DNA from: Mangifera indica
Lineage: Eukaryota > Streptophyta > Magnoliopsida > Sapindales > Anacardiaceae
Length of the DNA stretch: 64,000 nucleotides
NCBI RefSeq assembly: GCF_011075055.1
Contig: NC_058141.1
Span: 13,029,639 to 13,093,638, forward strand
Direction of reading: 5' to 3'
The position numbers were made by a program, and so were the translations under genes. Shown here one piece after another: positions 52,898-64,000 of this stretch. The notes under the pieces are model-generated. The model was not told the origin of the DNA. It worked only from the letters and a program-made list of their open reading frames with translations, and did not search any database. Each line of letters opens with the position of its first letter. Positions within the stretch are counted from its first letter, which is position 1.

Positions 52898-54214
52898 TTA
52901 AGAAATTGGGTAAACACGAGTTTGATCAATGATAGGGCCACAAAGAGATCCAGAGTCATCAATCTTAGTGTGGTAATAAGAACTGAAGAAAGTGATTCTT
53001 GTCCTAGCTTCAAGTGCTTTAAACTTGAAACCAACACTCTTGAACAGACCCTTTCCTTGGGACTGGAATGGAGCTTTGAGCGTGTCTTTCGCAGCAAATG
53101 CTTCAACCATCATTGATCCATGGCAGCCATTCTTTACATCTCCGATTGCAAATGTGAGATTATAGACTTTGATGGGAGTTGTTCTCAGAACTTGGGCAAT
53201 GTCACTTTCTCTACCAGCAACAAGCTCAACTGCAGCAAGTCCAGCTGGGATGTTGAAGTGCTTTGAATCTATGAACTTCACAGCTTTAAGCGATTCAATG
53301 ATCCACCCAGGGAGTGGAGATGTTCGATCTTCTTGCCTGGGAGGGAGGAGGACTCCATTGGTAGAATTCACCAAGCGATGTGGACCCTCTTCAAAGCCAG
53401 GATTTCTTACCAAATTATCTGCAAGTGAACGATGATACACATCAACTAAACCTTGAATATTGCTTAATGTTTAAAAAACTACTAACAAATTACCTCTGCT
53501 GGGCTTTGGAGGAGATAGCTCCTTAATAGCAACAGCATCAATAAGTGGACCACAAGCAGGATCCTCTTGAACCCCAGGGTTGTGGAAAATCACTTTAACA
53601 GAAGAAGAATTGGCTATAAATCCCCAAGCATAGACATCGCCACCATTACTATCATACAATGTCTGCTAAGGAAGGTCCCCAGATTGAGGAGGAACTGAGA
53701 CTCTCAGCACCTCATCTTGTGCACAAGTCCTGGATGCACCGAATGTCAATGCATAAAAAACCCCTTTTTTCACAGGTACGGTTTGAGAAATTGCAGCCTC
53801 ATTCCCAAACCTCACCGCATGGACTCCATGAGCCACAGGAAAGTACATCCCACCCGATTGCGGCCCACCGGAGATGTACTCAACAAATCCACTGATTTCC
53901 CACTTGGTTAGTGCACATTTTCCCTTCAGCACAGTCTTGTCAAGGTCAGTTTTTTTGGTGGCTCCTCAAAGTTGCCATTTTGCAAGTACCCTGACAAAGA
54001 AGAAACGCAATAAAAAGAAGATTCAAAGTGAAAACAGCCAAAAGAACCAAGCTTTACACCAACCAATTGAGACGACAGAACCAAAATAACAGATCTAAAC
54101 TACCATAAACCAAAAGGGTATGTTTCTAAACTTACCGTCATAGTCCTTGGCAGCAAAAGCATGAGTGGCGAAGAGCAAAATGAAAGCAAACAGAGGGGAG
54201 ATAAAGGGTGCCAT
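52898..54214 (-). pseudogene. DUF642 cell-wall protein gene, broken
   Basis: Exon 1 (54214-54136) encodes a secretory signal peptide (MAPFISPLFAFILLFATHAFA). Exon 2 (53990-53494) gives LQNGNFEEPP, GFVEYISGGPQSGGMYFPVA, HAVRFGNEAAISQ and NPGVQEDPACGPLID. Exon 3 (53418-52898) gives NLVRNPGFEEGPH, PAGLAAVELVAGRE and CGPIID. These are the two galactose-binding-like halves of plant DUF642 proteins, which are extracellular and associate with pectin and pectin methylesterase. Two lesions interrupt it: a single-base loss in an A tract at about 53950-53956 (minus strand) shifts the frame after EEPPKK, and a TAG at 53668-53666 lies between SGDLP and QTLYDS. Splice sites and the rest of the reading frame are well preserved, so the loss is recent or includes a sequencing error. 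Confidence 0.85.
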
Positions 54215-54844
54215 TTTAACAGAGTAAACAAAAGAGGGTTGAAGTAGAAGGAAATGTATGCAGATGAGGGTTAAATTTATAAAGGAGAAGGGGAGGAAGT
54301 GAGACAATGAGAGAGAGAGTGAAAAAAAAGTTAACAGAAATCACGTTAACGAGGTGCAGAAGCACTTGGTTAGCTTACTCAAGCATGTCCACCGGTGCGT
54401 TTGGCTCCTTGTCCTGGTCTCGGAAACCGAGTTTTTCTCCACAATTCACATGGGCACTTCTAGTTTTCAATAATTTCCTTATCTATTTTCACATTATTGG
54501 ACTTTATCCAAATCATTCATAATCTCTTAAACTGCTTTGTGTGTGTGTACATATATGAGGGATTTCATAGAAAATTGGGATGAATTATAATTTAATATCT
54601 GGAACTGGAAATTGTCTTTAGATTATTTTACAGAAATCTGCTAGAATATATCTGAAATTCTATGTATACAGGGGATGTATTTTGCCTACAAGAGAATTAC
54701 ATATTCCCACCCAAGGTTTGATCTAAAAACAATTTCCCACCTCTTCAATAGCATACCTAACACTTTTCACAACAAATAAAGCTGTATTAACAAAATCAGT
54801 AAAATAAAGTCTACAATTACTATGATACTCTTCAGATCGATTCT
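54215..54844. other. DUF642 upstream region, no gene
   Basis: Presumably contains the old DUF642 promoter. 54690-54740 (GAATTACATATTCCCACCCAAGGTTT...) resembles sequence next to both PPR fragments (35092 and 44520), suggesting a dispersed repeat arm. Confidence 0.4.
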
Positions 54845-56230
54845 TGTTATTTTTTGTATTGATTCCTACAAATCACTTAAATGCCCGTATTATGTAGTAA
54901 AATTAACAATAATGCTTATCGACCCTTTCCAATCTAATGAGTTTTTAGGGATCTTATAGGGTTTCTTTGATTTCTGTCCATATGTTTGTAATTTTTTATT
55001 TTTTTATGTCCATATGTCGACTGCCCAAGATGCAAACGCTTTAAACTTTTCAATTTGTAGTCTTTCCTAGATCCTTGAACACCCCCTTATACTACTACTT
55101 AATTGCCACCACCATTTTCACCATAGCGCCTCCCTCACTAAGTTCACTCTATTAAATTGTTATAGCTCCAACAAGTTTTTTGTGAACAAAACCTCCAAAT
55201 CTCCTTCTCATCACTCTATTTGTTATTTGTGAAATCCAATTTACCAATCCAACTCATAAACTTAAGCCTCTAATTTTTAATTGAAATCATTCAAAATTTT
55301 GGTAACCAAATCTCCTATCAAGCCTTAAAAGTCACACTGCGGTCATTCAACGACCTTCTTCCATAGGGAAAATCAAGAGAAGACAATTGAAGTCAATGTT
55401 GATTTAATTCGTATCAATGTTGATTCACAAAACTAGTAAAAAAATTTAAAATAAATTAAAAGTCGAGGTTTCTATACATGAATTTTTCTTTTTTTTCATT
55501 CGGGCATATAAGAATTAGTACGAAATCTATTTTCTATATACAATGACGAGAGTAACAAAACAAATACTCCTCTTCTATTAAGATGAATTGAATCAAGTCT
55601 ACCCTCCACCATGAAAAAATTCTTAAAAACACTTAAAACATAGAAAAAATATATTGAAGATTAAAAAGAATTTATGGGTTCAAAGTTTTTGTATGTCCAA
55701 ATAAGAGAAAAAATCCCCTTTTATCCTTCTATAACTAGAAGACCAAAACAAAATATTAAATTTCACTATCAACCTTAACCTTTCATATTTCAATTTCTCC
55801 ACATTTTCGTCCTTCAACTTGTTAAAATCCCTCTTGACTAAATTCATTCAATTTGTTTTTTTCGTAAAATCTCTTTCTATCTGTGTCAATTATTATAAAA
55901 ATTAGACGTGAAAGTTATTTTATTTGCTTCACATTTGGGGAGGTGGCTTTTGCTTTGACGTGGGCGGGAATTTCAACTTCCAATGTATAAGTCGCCGGTC
56001 CCCAGTCTGCCGACCTTTATCTTTGTGCCATAAATTCTTTAATTAATGGAATTAAAGCCTCAACTTCAGTTGGTAGGTCTTCACTTCAGTCTCCATAATA
56101 ATGCAGAGTTTGGCACCGCCAGCCACAACCCACAGGGCCAAACCTATCCCAGAATTATCTATGTGTGAAGGAATGAGCTCAACTATTAAAGCACAAGATG
56201 AGAATGACAATAATATCAAAAAAAATATTC
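54845..56230. repeat. Flanking repeat X, copy 2, interrupted
   Basis: Direct repeat of 43020-43780 with about 700 unshared bases (about 55430-56150) in its middle. The insert is AT-rich and contains no recognised gene. A short open frame at 56101-56283 is partly built from the shared repeat and is not considered a gene. Confidence 0.65.
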
Positions 56231-57205
56231 TGAAATTCTCAACAACTTTTAATATTCTTTCAGAGATGTTGTACTTACTCTAGTGGTGACAGTTTAAGTT
56301 GAATGTAGCAAAAGAAATGAAAAATAAAGATAGAGAAATGTTGAAGATACATGCTCTCATAAAACTTTACTCAACCCGATATTTTGAAGAAAATGACTTC
56401 GCCTAAAAGATGAGAACGACATCAATGAAAAAATTAATTGGTTAATGTCTAATTTATACCAAATAATTTTTTAAATAATTTATCTTCAAGATAATCTTTC
56501 TATCCTTTTAGATGTTATTCATCCCTTACAATGTATATCCTCTATTGCAGTCCTCTTGCAAGGACTAAACTTTTTCTGTTTTTTTTTTTGTAATGAAAAA
56601 CCTCACTAGAGCTTGAATCCGTTTTTTAATCCATTATTTTATTTTTCAAATCCACTTTACTTGCACGAAAATATGCAGCCCAATTTTGTTATGAAAATCT
56701 AGTACATTTTTTTGTTGCATTGAAGGGCGGCATGATTTCACGATCAACCACCAAGGAGTTCACAGCAATTGATTGGACAAAGCGATAACAACAAACTAGT
56801 AGTTGAACAGATGCACACTTAAATTAAAATCCTCAAGGTCACAGGCAGCAGGAGATACAAAAACAAAAACAAAATAACAACAGGTACTGATAGATACAAA
56901 AACTAGCAACTTATTCAAAATCCAACTGTCACATGGCAGCTAATAGATCCATGAAAAAGCAAAAACAAATTAACAATTTATAACCAAATGTCCTACCAAG
57001 GGTAACATGAGAGCAACAGATTTAACATAGGAAAGGAATTACAATCAAACAGGAAATCATATAGCTTCACGTTACAAGCCAAATAACAATAGCAAGAAAG
57101 TTCGTGCAACCAACTCACAAAATAACAAGGACAGTTGCTAACAGGTCCATACATATTTATAAATTGCATCCTCTAGTCTGTAACAATACTGTCCATTAGC
57201 AGAAG

Positions 57206-60200
57206 TTAAGAAACCGTTTGCACTCCCAATTTACTGCTGTCAGACTGTGGCTTCCGCGCCACAAAAAAATACATTGGCGTGAAAATCTCTTTCCTGAAGC
57301 AACAAGTTAGATCAGCACTTAAATAAACCCAAGATTGATGGATTGCACCTAATAATGGGTTCAATTTTGGGTGTAACATTGTTATACTGACAAAAATATG
57401 TATTTATGAAAGAAGAGCAATGTTACTTATAATGAGTATTAATTTGGTTACTAATAATAATATGTCACCATGTGATTGGATGTTATTTTATTTTAAATTT
57501 AAAATTATCTAATTACATGAGGATATATCATCACTGGTATTCAAATTGATATTAATTATAATTACACACAGTTTTATTAAAAAGGAACTAGTATAGATGA
57601 TCAAAATTAAAATGAAGAAAAATTAACACTGACCTTCCACCAGCAAACCATCCTTCAGCAGCTTTCTCCAGCAAATCTTGAACCCTTTGACTTCCCTTTG
57701 GGGCTACTCCCACAAATTCCAGGGCCTTAACCTATAAAGGGGAAATACATATTGGTCAGCTGGCAACGATATAGCAAGAAGGAAAAGGGCAATAAATCTT
57801 AATTTTAGATAACCAATTTCTTTGAGAATTGGTTTCTCTAGGATTAACACAATCACAAAGGCTAGCATTTCAACAATCTTTACCATGTTTCTAGTGAAGA
57901 AACTTCCAACAGCAGTAAGGCGGAAGCTACTTAGTGAGAAGTGGCTTTTATCCAAAGGCAAGTACCATGGGAGAGGTGAGTCAACAGCAAGATCTTTCTC
58001 CCACAACACCTTCATGAATAAAACAATATTATATATAAAAATATATATAATTATTGTACAGACCATAAGATAATGTAAAACATAAAAGGTAAACTGAAAC
58101 AGATTATTAAAATTAAAAAGGCATAAATAGTCTTGCCTCAAAACCAGCTTGTTTCAGAGCTTCAAGACAATTTCTAGTCAACCTGACGTCAGGAAGGCCG
58201 GCACCAATCTCAATTTCAGCCTGTGTCATTGAAACTTTATTACGATACAATTTCGTAAACTATGGCATATGTACACAATAACCAGTAGGCGAATTTCTTT
58301 ATCTTTATGAGACATACAACCTTAATTTTCTGATGTTCTTGATTTTGAGGATCAAAAGCATCAGTCATGCACCATTCGTATGCTGCAAAGCATTGGCCAG
58401 GCTTCAATACTCTGTGAATCTCTTTGTAGCATCCATACTGTCCAGAAATAACATAAGTTAAACCAAACAGAGGAAAACAGTCACACTCACACTATTGTCA
58501 GGATAATCTCAAATTGACATACTGCATCTGGTGCATGACAGGTAGCTTCAATTGCATATACAGCATCAAAACTATTGTCAGGAAAAGGCATCTTCATGAA
58601 GTCAGCCTGCATTAGTAGGAAAAAACAGCAATCATAAAGTTCATCACTGCAAATTGTAAACCATTCTATTAATCTAAATATATTTCCAATTACTAGAATT
58701 AGTAACATAGAAAATGGAAAATGTGCTACAAAAAGTGAAATGATAAAATCACAAACTTGTCCAAGGAATACTACCAACCTTTACAAAGTTGCAGGTTTTG
58801 TCCACTCCTGCAATTCGGTTTAGTTCCTGTGGAGAGACAAATCTTGTGACATCAAAAGCTAGTTAAAAAAAAAGAACAATTTCAAAAGTTAAAAAGCTGA
58901 CCAAAAAAAAAGTGGGAGGCACAAGCAATTGTGATTAAATAGTCCAAAAACATTGATTAGGGCTGTACAGACAACTTAAAAAATCAAATCAAACTGACTT
59001 ATTTGATAAAACTAATAAGTTTCATATCTTATAAAACCGACATCGAACAAAAAATAACATGCAAGTCAGTGTATGGGAATCTCAAGCAACAAACATAACA
59101 TAAAATGAACTAGGAACAGCAACTGAAAATGCATATTGTATTATAATTAGAAAATAAAGTACATACTTTTCCTCTTGTTATCTGATGTTCATTGATGTTC
59201 AACCCAGTGACCGATGTTGAGCTGCAACAAATAACCAAAGAAGGCCCTCTCTTAAAAACAAAACTTTTGTTTAAACATAACAAAAATGAAAAGAAAAATT
59301 GCTAAAGCTTGCTATTCGACAATAGGTGATTTGTGCCCTTTCTTAATAAAAAATCTTTAGTGATGCTAGAGTTGTTTAACTAGACATTAAGCCTAGTAGC
59401 CCAGTGATTCCAATTAATTTTGGAGATGAGGCATGAAGAATTCTAATCATACAAGCAACTAAAATGCCTAAGCAAATTTAAGACTGTAATGAAATTGGAC
59501 ACAGCCAGCCAAAGAATTCAGGATTCATGAAAGGTAACAAAGCAAAACCCAATCTAATGGAAGTCAGCTTCAACGAGAAAGAGGGAGCAAATTGTACGAA
59601 TAATATTGGTTAATAGCTGATAATGATAGATGACCGAAAAAAGGCTCCAACAAAAATGCCCATATCACCTGAATCGTGCAATTTCTCTCAATGGTCCACC
59701 AATTCCACAACCTACATCCAGAACCTATTTGATACTAGTAAAAGCTTGTGTCACAATCCAATCCAAATAACAAATGATAAATCTCTCAACTTAATGTTTC
59801 AGTGCTGTACAAGAAAGTATTAACCTTCTGTCCAGGTTTCAGGGCAAGTTGTAAAGCCATGAAATGCTCATGTCGCTTTATACTCTCCTGAAGAGACTCT
59901 CCTTTCCATCTGGAATAACAAATATCATTGTCATGATAAATTTTTCAGTAACATCCACAAAGGCATGCAGTCTCTCTTTGGAACCAACTACAGGAGAGAA
60001 CAAAGTTTTACCTTGGTGCAAAATGGAAAGACTCCCCCCAGCCAAACTCATAAAAGCTGGTTACGAGATCATAATATTTATTTACCTGAAATTGCAAATG
60101 AGACAATAAAATGCCGTTGAAAAGACATTTTTACAATCATTATGAGAGAAAAAGAAAAATTCTAACAACATACTTTACGACCAGATGACCACTTATCACT

Positions 60201-60766
60201 ATAGAAGATAATTAGAAAAATTTTAAAAGCAAAAGGTCGGATCACAAAGTGCCAATTGAAAATATGTTGCCAGAAACTGAGCAACAGAAAAGAGATAAAT
60301 CGGATGACAGATGATTATGGTCAAGTTCGATAATTTTGAAGCAGACATGGTTAAATAGACCTTCTCATACCATGTCAGCGTAGTTAGCTTTTCTCTCTTC
60401 CTCTTCACCTCCATAACAGGCATGATACTTCTCATACCTGCATCATTAAGCTAAAACTTTTATCAAAGAATTCAGTAACACCTATACTAAATTGGAGAGA
60501 CAAAACTTGAACACCATGATTAGATTGCGAATTTGTCCAGAAAACTTGGACTACAATTGTACACACTTTGCAGCACAGAAGAATCACCTGATGCCATGCA
60601 GCTGATTGGTCATGCATATATAATTCAGTTCATAAATTACATGTTTTTCTATCACTTAGTTCAATAGAAAAATGAGGAAGTACGTTTTGACGGCGGAGAG
60701 AACTTCGCTTTTGTCAATTTTTCCACCGACCCCAAAAGCCAGATCCAAGGCGCCAGCCTTCGGCAT
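57206..60766 (-). CDS. SMT1: Cycloartenol C-24 methyltransferase, copy C
   Basis: Thirteen exons with the same lengths as A and B: 60766-60684, 60437-60371, 60085-60012, 59909-59825, 59724-59669, 59221-59167, 58826-58779, 58606-58523, 58437-58321, 58220-58137, 58009-57884, 57731-57634 and 57293-57206; 354 residues. It keeps [22 protein letters not shown] and the [11 protein letters not shown] end. Copy-specific changes are YHACYGG for YHVCNGG, HEHFMAL for HEHFLAL, GPLREIA for GPMREIA, and GWFAGG for GLVAGG near the C-terminus. The GC-AG intron after exon 10 is also present (donor 58136-58135). The open frame is complete, so it is probably functional, though the Leu-Val to Trp-Phe change is non-conservative. 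Confidence 0.93.
57418..57570. mobile_element. MITE in SMT1-C last intron
   Basis: Same element and site as in copies A and B; inverted repeats at about 57427-57447 and 57541-57561, the right one drifted (ATTAATTATA). Confidence 0.6.
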
Positions 60767-60982
60767 TGATTGGTGAGTTCGAATCTAAAAAAAGAAAACA
60801 AAAACAATAGCAAAAGAATCAGAAGCGGAATCGTTTGAAAAAGAAAAAACGAAAAAGTTCACGTGACACGGGATCTACAGTTTGAAAAACATCTTAGTTA
60901 AGAAAATGCTGCGGAGGAGATAGAAAAGGTTACTTGGAGGAGAAGTCGAGAGTGGGCTTCTGAAACAGAAAAGAGAGTGAGC

Positions 60983-60993
60983 CTCTTATAGTA
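60983..60993 (-). promoter_or_regulatory. Altered TATA-like element of SMT1-C
   Basis: The minus strand reads TATACTATAAG where copies A and B have TATATTATAAG, about 220 bases upstream of the ATG. Confidence 0.4.
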
Positions 60994-62930
60994 TACCGTT
61001 TTTGTATAAGGAGAAAAAGGAAAAAGAATACTTTTTGATAAAGAAGATAGGAGGGGATACTAAGATTAGAAAGATATGGCTATAAAGCAAAAATTAAGGA
61101 AATTATATATTGGAGGATTAGAGATTAGATTTTATGATTTGGTGAATTTTTCTTAAAATAGAAAAAAGGGATATGATTTGATTGGTTTAGAGATAAGAAG
61201 ATATTATAATTAAATAGGTATGGGTGGAAAGCTAGGAGATACTATAATTAAATAGATATGGTTGGAAAGCTATGATTAAATAAATATGGTTGGAAAGCAA
61301 GAATTAAGAAAATTATATATTGGAGGATTAGAGATAAGATTTTAGGATTTGATGGATATTTTTTTAAATAGAAAGAAGGGATATGATTGGATTAATTTAG
61401 AAATAAGAAGTTATTAATTGACTATAATTAAAATAGTCTTTATCCCTTTCAATAAATTTTTATACACTATAAAATTGTTTTTCAAAAGTTTAGACCTCAT
61501 AAGAAAAACAATAATATTAGTTTTATTTTTGCACTTGGCAATTGAAAAAGAGGGAGATGTAGAGTTATTTGGATCAATAAAAAAAGGCTGGAGATTTGAC
61601 TAAGTATAATCTTTCAGTTTTATTTTATTTAGTTAAGTTAAATTTTGGGTTTTTTTAAAATTCCTTTATCTGAGATCTGATTATTTAGATTTAATTTGTG
61701 TTAGCATCATAGTTAGGTTAATAATTATGTTTGTGTATATTAGAAATTAAAAATTCTGGACAGTTTGTTATTCTATCTTTATTAAATATTTTGATGAAGA
61801 AATTTATTTTATTTGCAATCAAAAATTTTTCTGGAAATTTTATAACATATATTTTCAATTATATCAAATTTTCGTGAATTTTTGATAATTACAGAATTTA
61901 TTAAAAATCTTAGAGCAATGACTGTTCAATAGAAAAAAATCTGCATTCCTGCAATTTGATGATCTGAATTTCTTGAACATTTTGATAAAGTATTTGAACT
62001 CAATTTTATCTGAAGATTTTTCTGCAAATTGCATTATATGCCTATTCATACATGCCCAAATTTCATAAAGTTTCAATGCCTATAGAAATTTTCAAAAATC
62101 AAGAAATAAGGGTTATCCAGTAAAGCTCTGGTTTCTTTGACAGTGTTGATGTGCTCTCTTTCTTGAACGTTTTGAAAACGAAATTTAATTTTGTTTCATT
62201 TGAAACATTTTGTGAATATTTTATTACATGTCTATTTTAATATATCCAAATTTTATGAATTTACGATGAGTGATTAATTTATTAAAAATCTTGTAACCAT
62301 AACTGTCAGTGAAAGAGTTTATATATGTACAGTTGATTTTAATAGAGTTTAGTATGATTTAACACTAGGATGATGATTTGTATGATTTAACACTAGGATG
62401 ATGATTTGTAAGGTTTATAGGTTATTAGTAGATACTTCTAAGATTAAGATTTGATAGTATTAAGTTTGAATTCTGATTGTTAGGACAACGTGAAAATATT
62501 GGTATTTCGTTAGAAATTATTTAGATAAGTAAAATGTTATATAATATGTAATGATTTTTGTTCTATATGAAAAATATTTATACGGTTATTTATGTTATAA
62601 AATTCTTTTTACTAAGATTGATAAATGATATTATGATTTTATTTTAGAAGTATATAATCTTTTTATCTAAAATACTTTTGAAAAATGTTTTGATATTTTT
62701 CTATGGAAAAAAACTTATGTTATATTATACGGTTGTTAAGATGAAAGCATTTAAATGAATTTCTTGAATAAAGATTTTCTACTATTTTTCAAAGATAAAG
62801 ATTTGTTAGAAAAACAAGTTTTATAAGATTGTTTTGCAAAAATCCATAGTAAGATAAGAAATTGAATGATTTATGGATCGATAAATATGACCGGATCATA
62901 AAATATCCAGGAACATATGTTGAATGATAA

Positions 62931-63540
62931 AATATTATTGTACAATGTAAAAATATTATTATATTATATTATATTATATATATATATATATAACAAGATT
63001 ACGGAAAAATGTGTACTCCACACTTATTTTATTTATATATATATAATATTACATTATATTATATTATATATTATAATATTTTTGTACCATACACGTTCAT
63101 ACATTCACATTATTCACGCACTCACATTTTTCATACACCCGTAAGCATTCTTTGCACTTGCACACACTCTTAATGTATCCACGCACACTTTTTTTATTTA
63201 TGTTTATTTTTTCATTCCGATCTGTATATATCAATAATTATATTAAAAATTGATTTGTTTCTAAATAAATTATATATATATATATATAATAAGAATACGA
63301 AAAAGTTTGTATACCCTGCACTTATTATATATATATATTATAATATTTTTGTATCATACACGTATTTTTTGTACATTCGCATTGTTCACGCACTCACATT
63401 TTCATGCACCCGTAAGCATTCTTTGCACCTACGCACACTTTTAACACATCCGCACACACTCTTTTTATTTATATTCATTTTTTCATTCCGATTTGTATAT
63501 ATCAATAATAATATTAAAAATTGATCCGTTTATGAATAAG

Positions 63541-63635
<95 letters not shown>

Positions 63636-64000
63636 ATAAGTGCAGGGTACACACAATTTTCTGTATTCTTGTTCTACATATATATATATTGTATGTTATA
63701 ATATTTTTGTATCATACACGTATTTTTCGTACATTCATATTGTTCACGCACTCACACTTTTTATGCAACCATAAGCATTCTTTGCATTTGCATGCATTCT
63801 TAACGCATCCGCGCACACTCTTTTTATTTATGTTAATTTTTTCATTTCGATCTATATATCTCAATAATTATATCAAAAATTGATTTGTTTTTAAATAAAT
63901 TTTTAAAAGTTCGATTAATAAATTATCAAATATATCATCAATATGATAATATAAAAGTATACTTCAGAAATAAAAGTTGTCGATAAAAAATAATACTCAA
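62931..64000. mobile_element. Partial fold-back element, right half, cut by the window end
   Basis: From TACAATGTAAAAATATTATT at about 62940 the sequence follows the centre and right arm of the element at 50865-52545: three ~290-base modules (about 62990-63285, 63286-63540, 63680-63900) and the arm sequence AAATATATCATCAATATGAT. The left arm is absent; the sequence instead joins directly to unit C. The (TA)n at 63542-63628 and the following 45 bases are inverted relative to the first element. Confidence 0.6.
63542..63628. repeat. Long (TA)n microsatellite
   Basis: About 43 uninterrupted TA dinucleotides, the longest in the window, inside the partial fold-back element. Confidence 0.9.

Larger units (their letters stand above)
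56512..62930. repeat. Segmental duplication unit C (contains SMT1 copy C)
   Basis: Begins at AGATGTTATTCATCCCTTAC (equivalent to about 35806 in A and 45235 in B), so it lacks the PPR fragment. It runs past SMT1 to ACATATGTTGAATGATAAAA at about 62930, equivalent to A about 42330. Upstream of the gene, 61000-62930 has no coding region; it retains the A-like sequence that unit B has lost. Confidence 0.85.

Overview
This is a stretch of nuclear DNA from a eudicot plant. The evidence is the AT-rich intergenic DNA, the many short introns with GT/AG borders, and the genes themselves: a plastid ribosomal protein, a RETICULATA-family relic, cycloartenol methyltransferase, DUF642, PPR and NLR relics. 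A rosid, possibly Sapindales, is my guess from general impression only. No bacterial operon, CRISPR array, rRNA or convincing tRNA was seen.

Layout: (1) 1-3.1 kb is an AT-rich island organised as a large fold-back, studded with short GC-rich palindromes of the GTTGGCG...CGCCAAC type. (2) 3.5-10.2 kb holds a 2.8-kb cassette present twice in direct orientation with a 3.23-kb period. Each copy joins the 5' end of a trehalose-6-phosphate phosphatase gene tail-to-tail with the first three exons of a choline-transporter-like (PNS1/CTL) gene. The second copy is bracketed by inverted, Mutator-like arms, so a gene-capturing Pack-MULE is the best explanation. (3) 11-18.3 kb carries decayed genes: unrecognised exon-like pieces, an NLR leucine-rich-repeat remnant and a RETICULATA-RELATED pseudogene. 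(4) 18.9-32.8 kb is the conserved single-copy core: plastid ribosomal protein L1 (+), Notchless WD40 ribosome-assembly factor (-) and polyamine oxidase (-). All have complete exon sets whose phases I joined exactly. (5) 34.6-64 kb is a segmental array of three full-length sterol C-24 methyltransferase 1 (SMT1) genes, all on the minus strand. Each has 13 exons of identical length and the same GC-AG intron. Between them lie PPR fragments, MITEs, a broken DUF642 gene and fold-back elements rich in (TA)n.

How the genes relate: RPL1 (plastid 50S) and NLE (cytosolic 60S maturation) both serve ribosomes but are not otherwise linked. Polyamine oxidase acts in polyamine catabolism or back-conversion. 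SMT1 commits cycloartenol to C-24-alkylated phytosterols, so the triplication could change dosage at that branch point. The SMT1 copies are not equivalent: the first (34.6-43 kb unit) has several substitutions at positions conserved in the other two, and the third has a changed TATA-like site. I see no evidence for an unknown multi-gene system. The most interesting items are the SMT1 triplication, the chimeric captured cassette, and the palindrome and fold-back elements.
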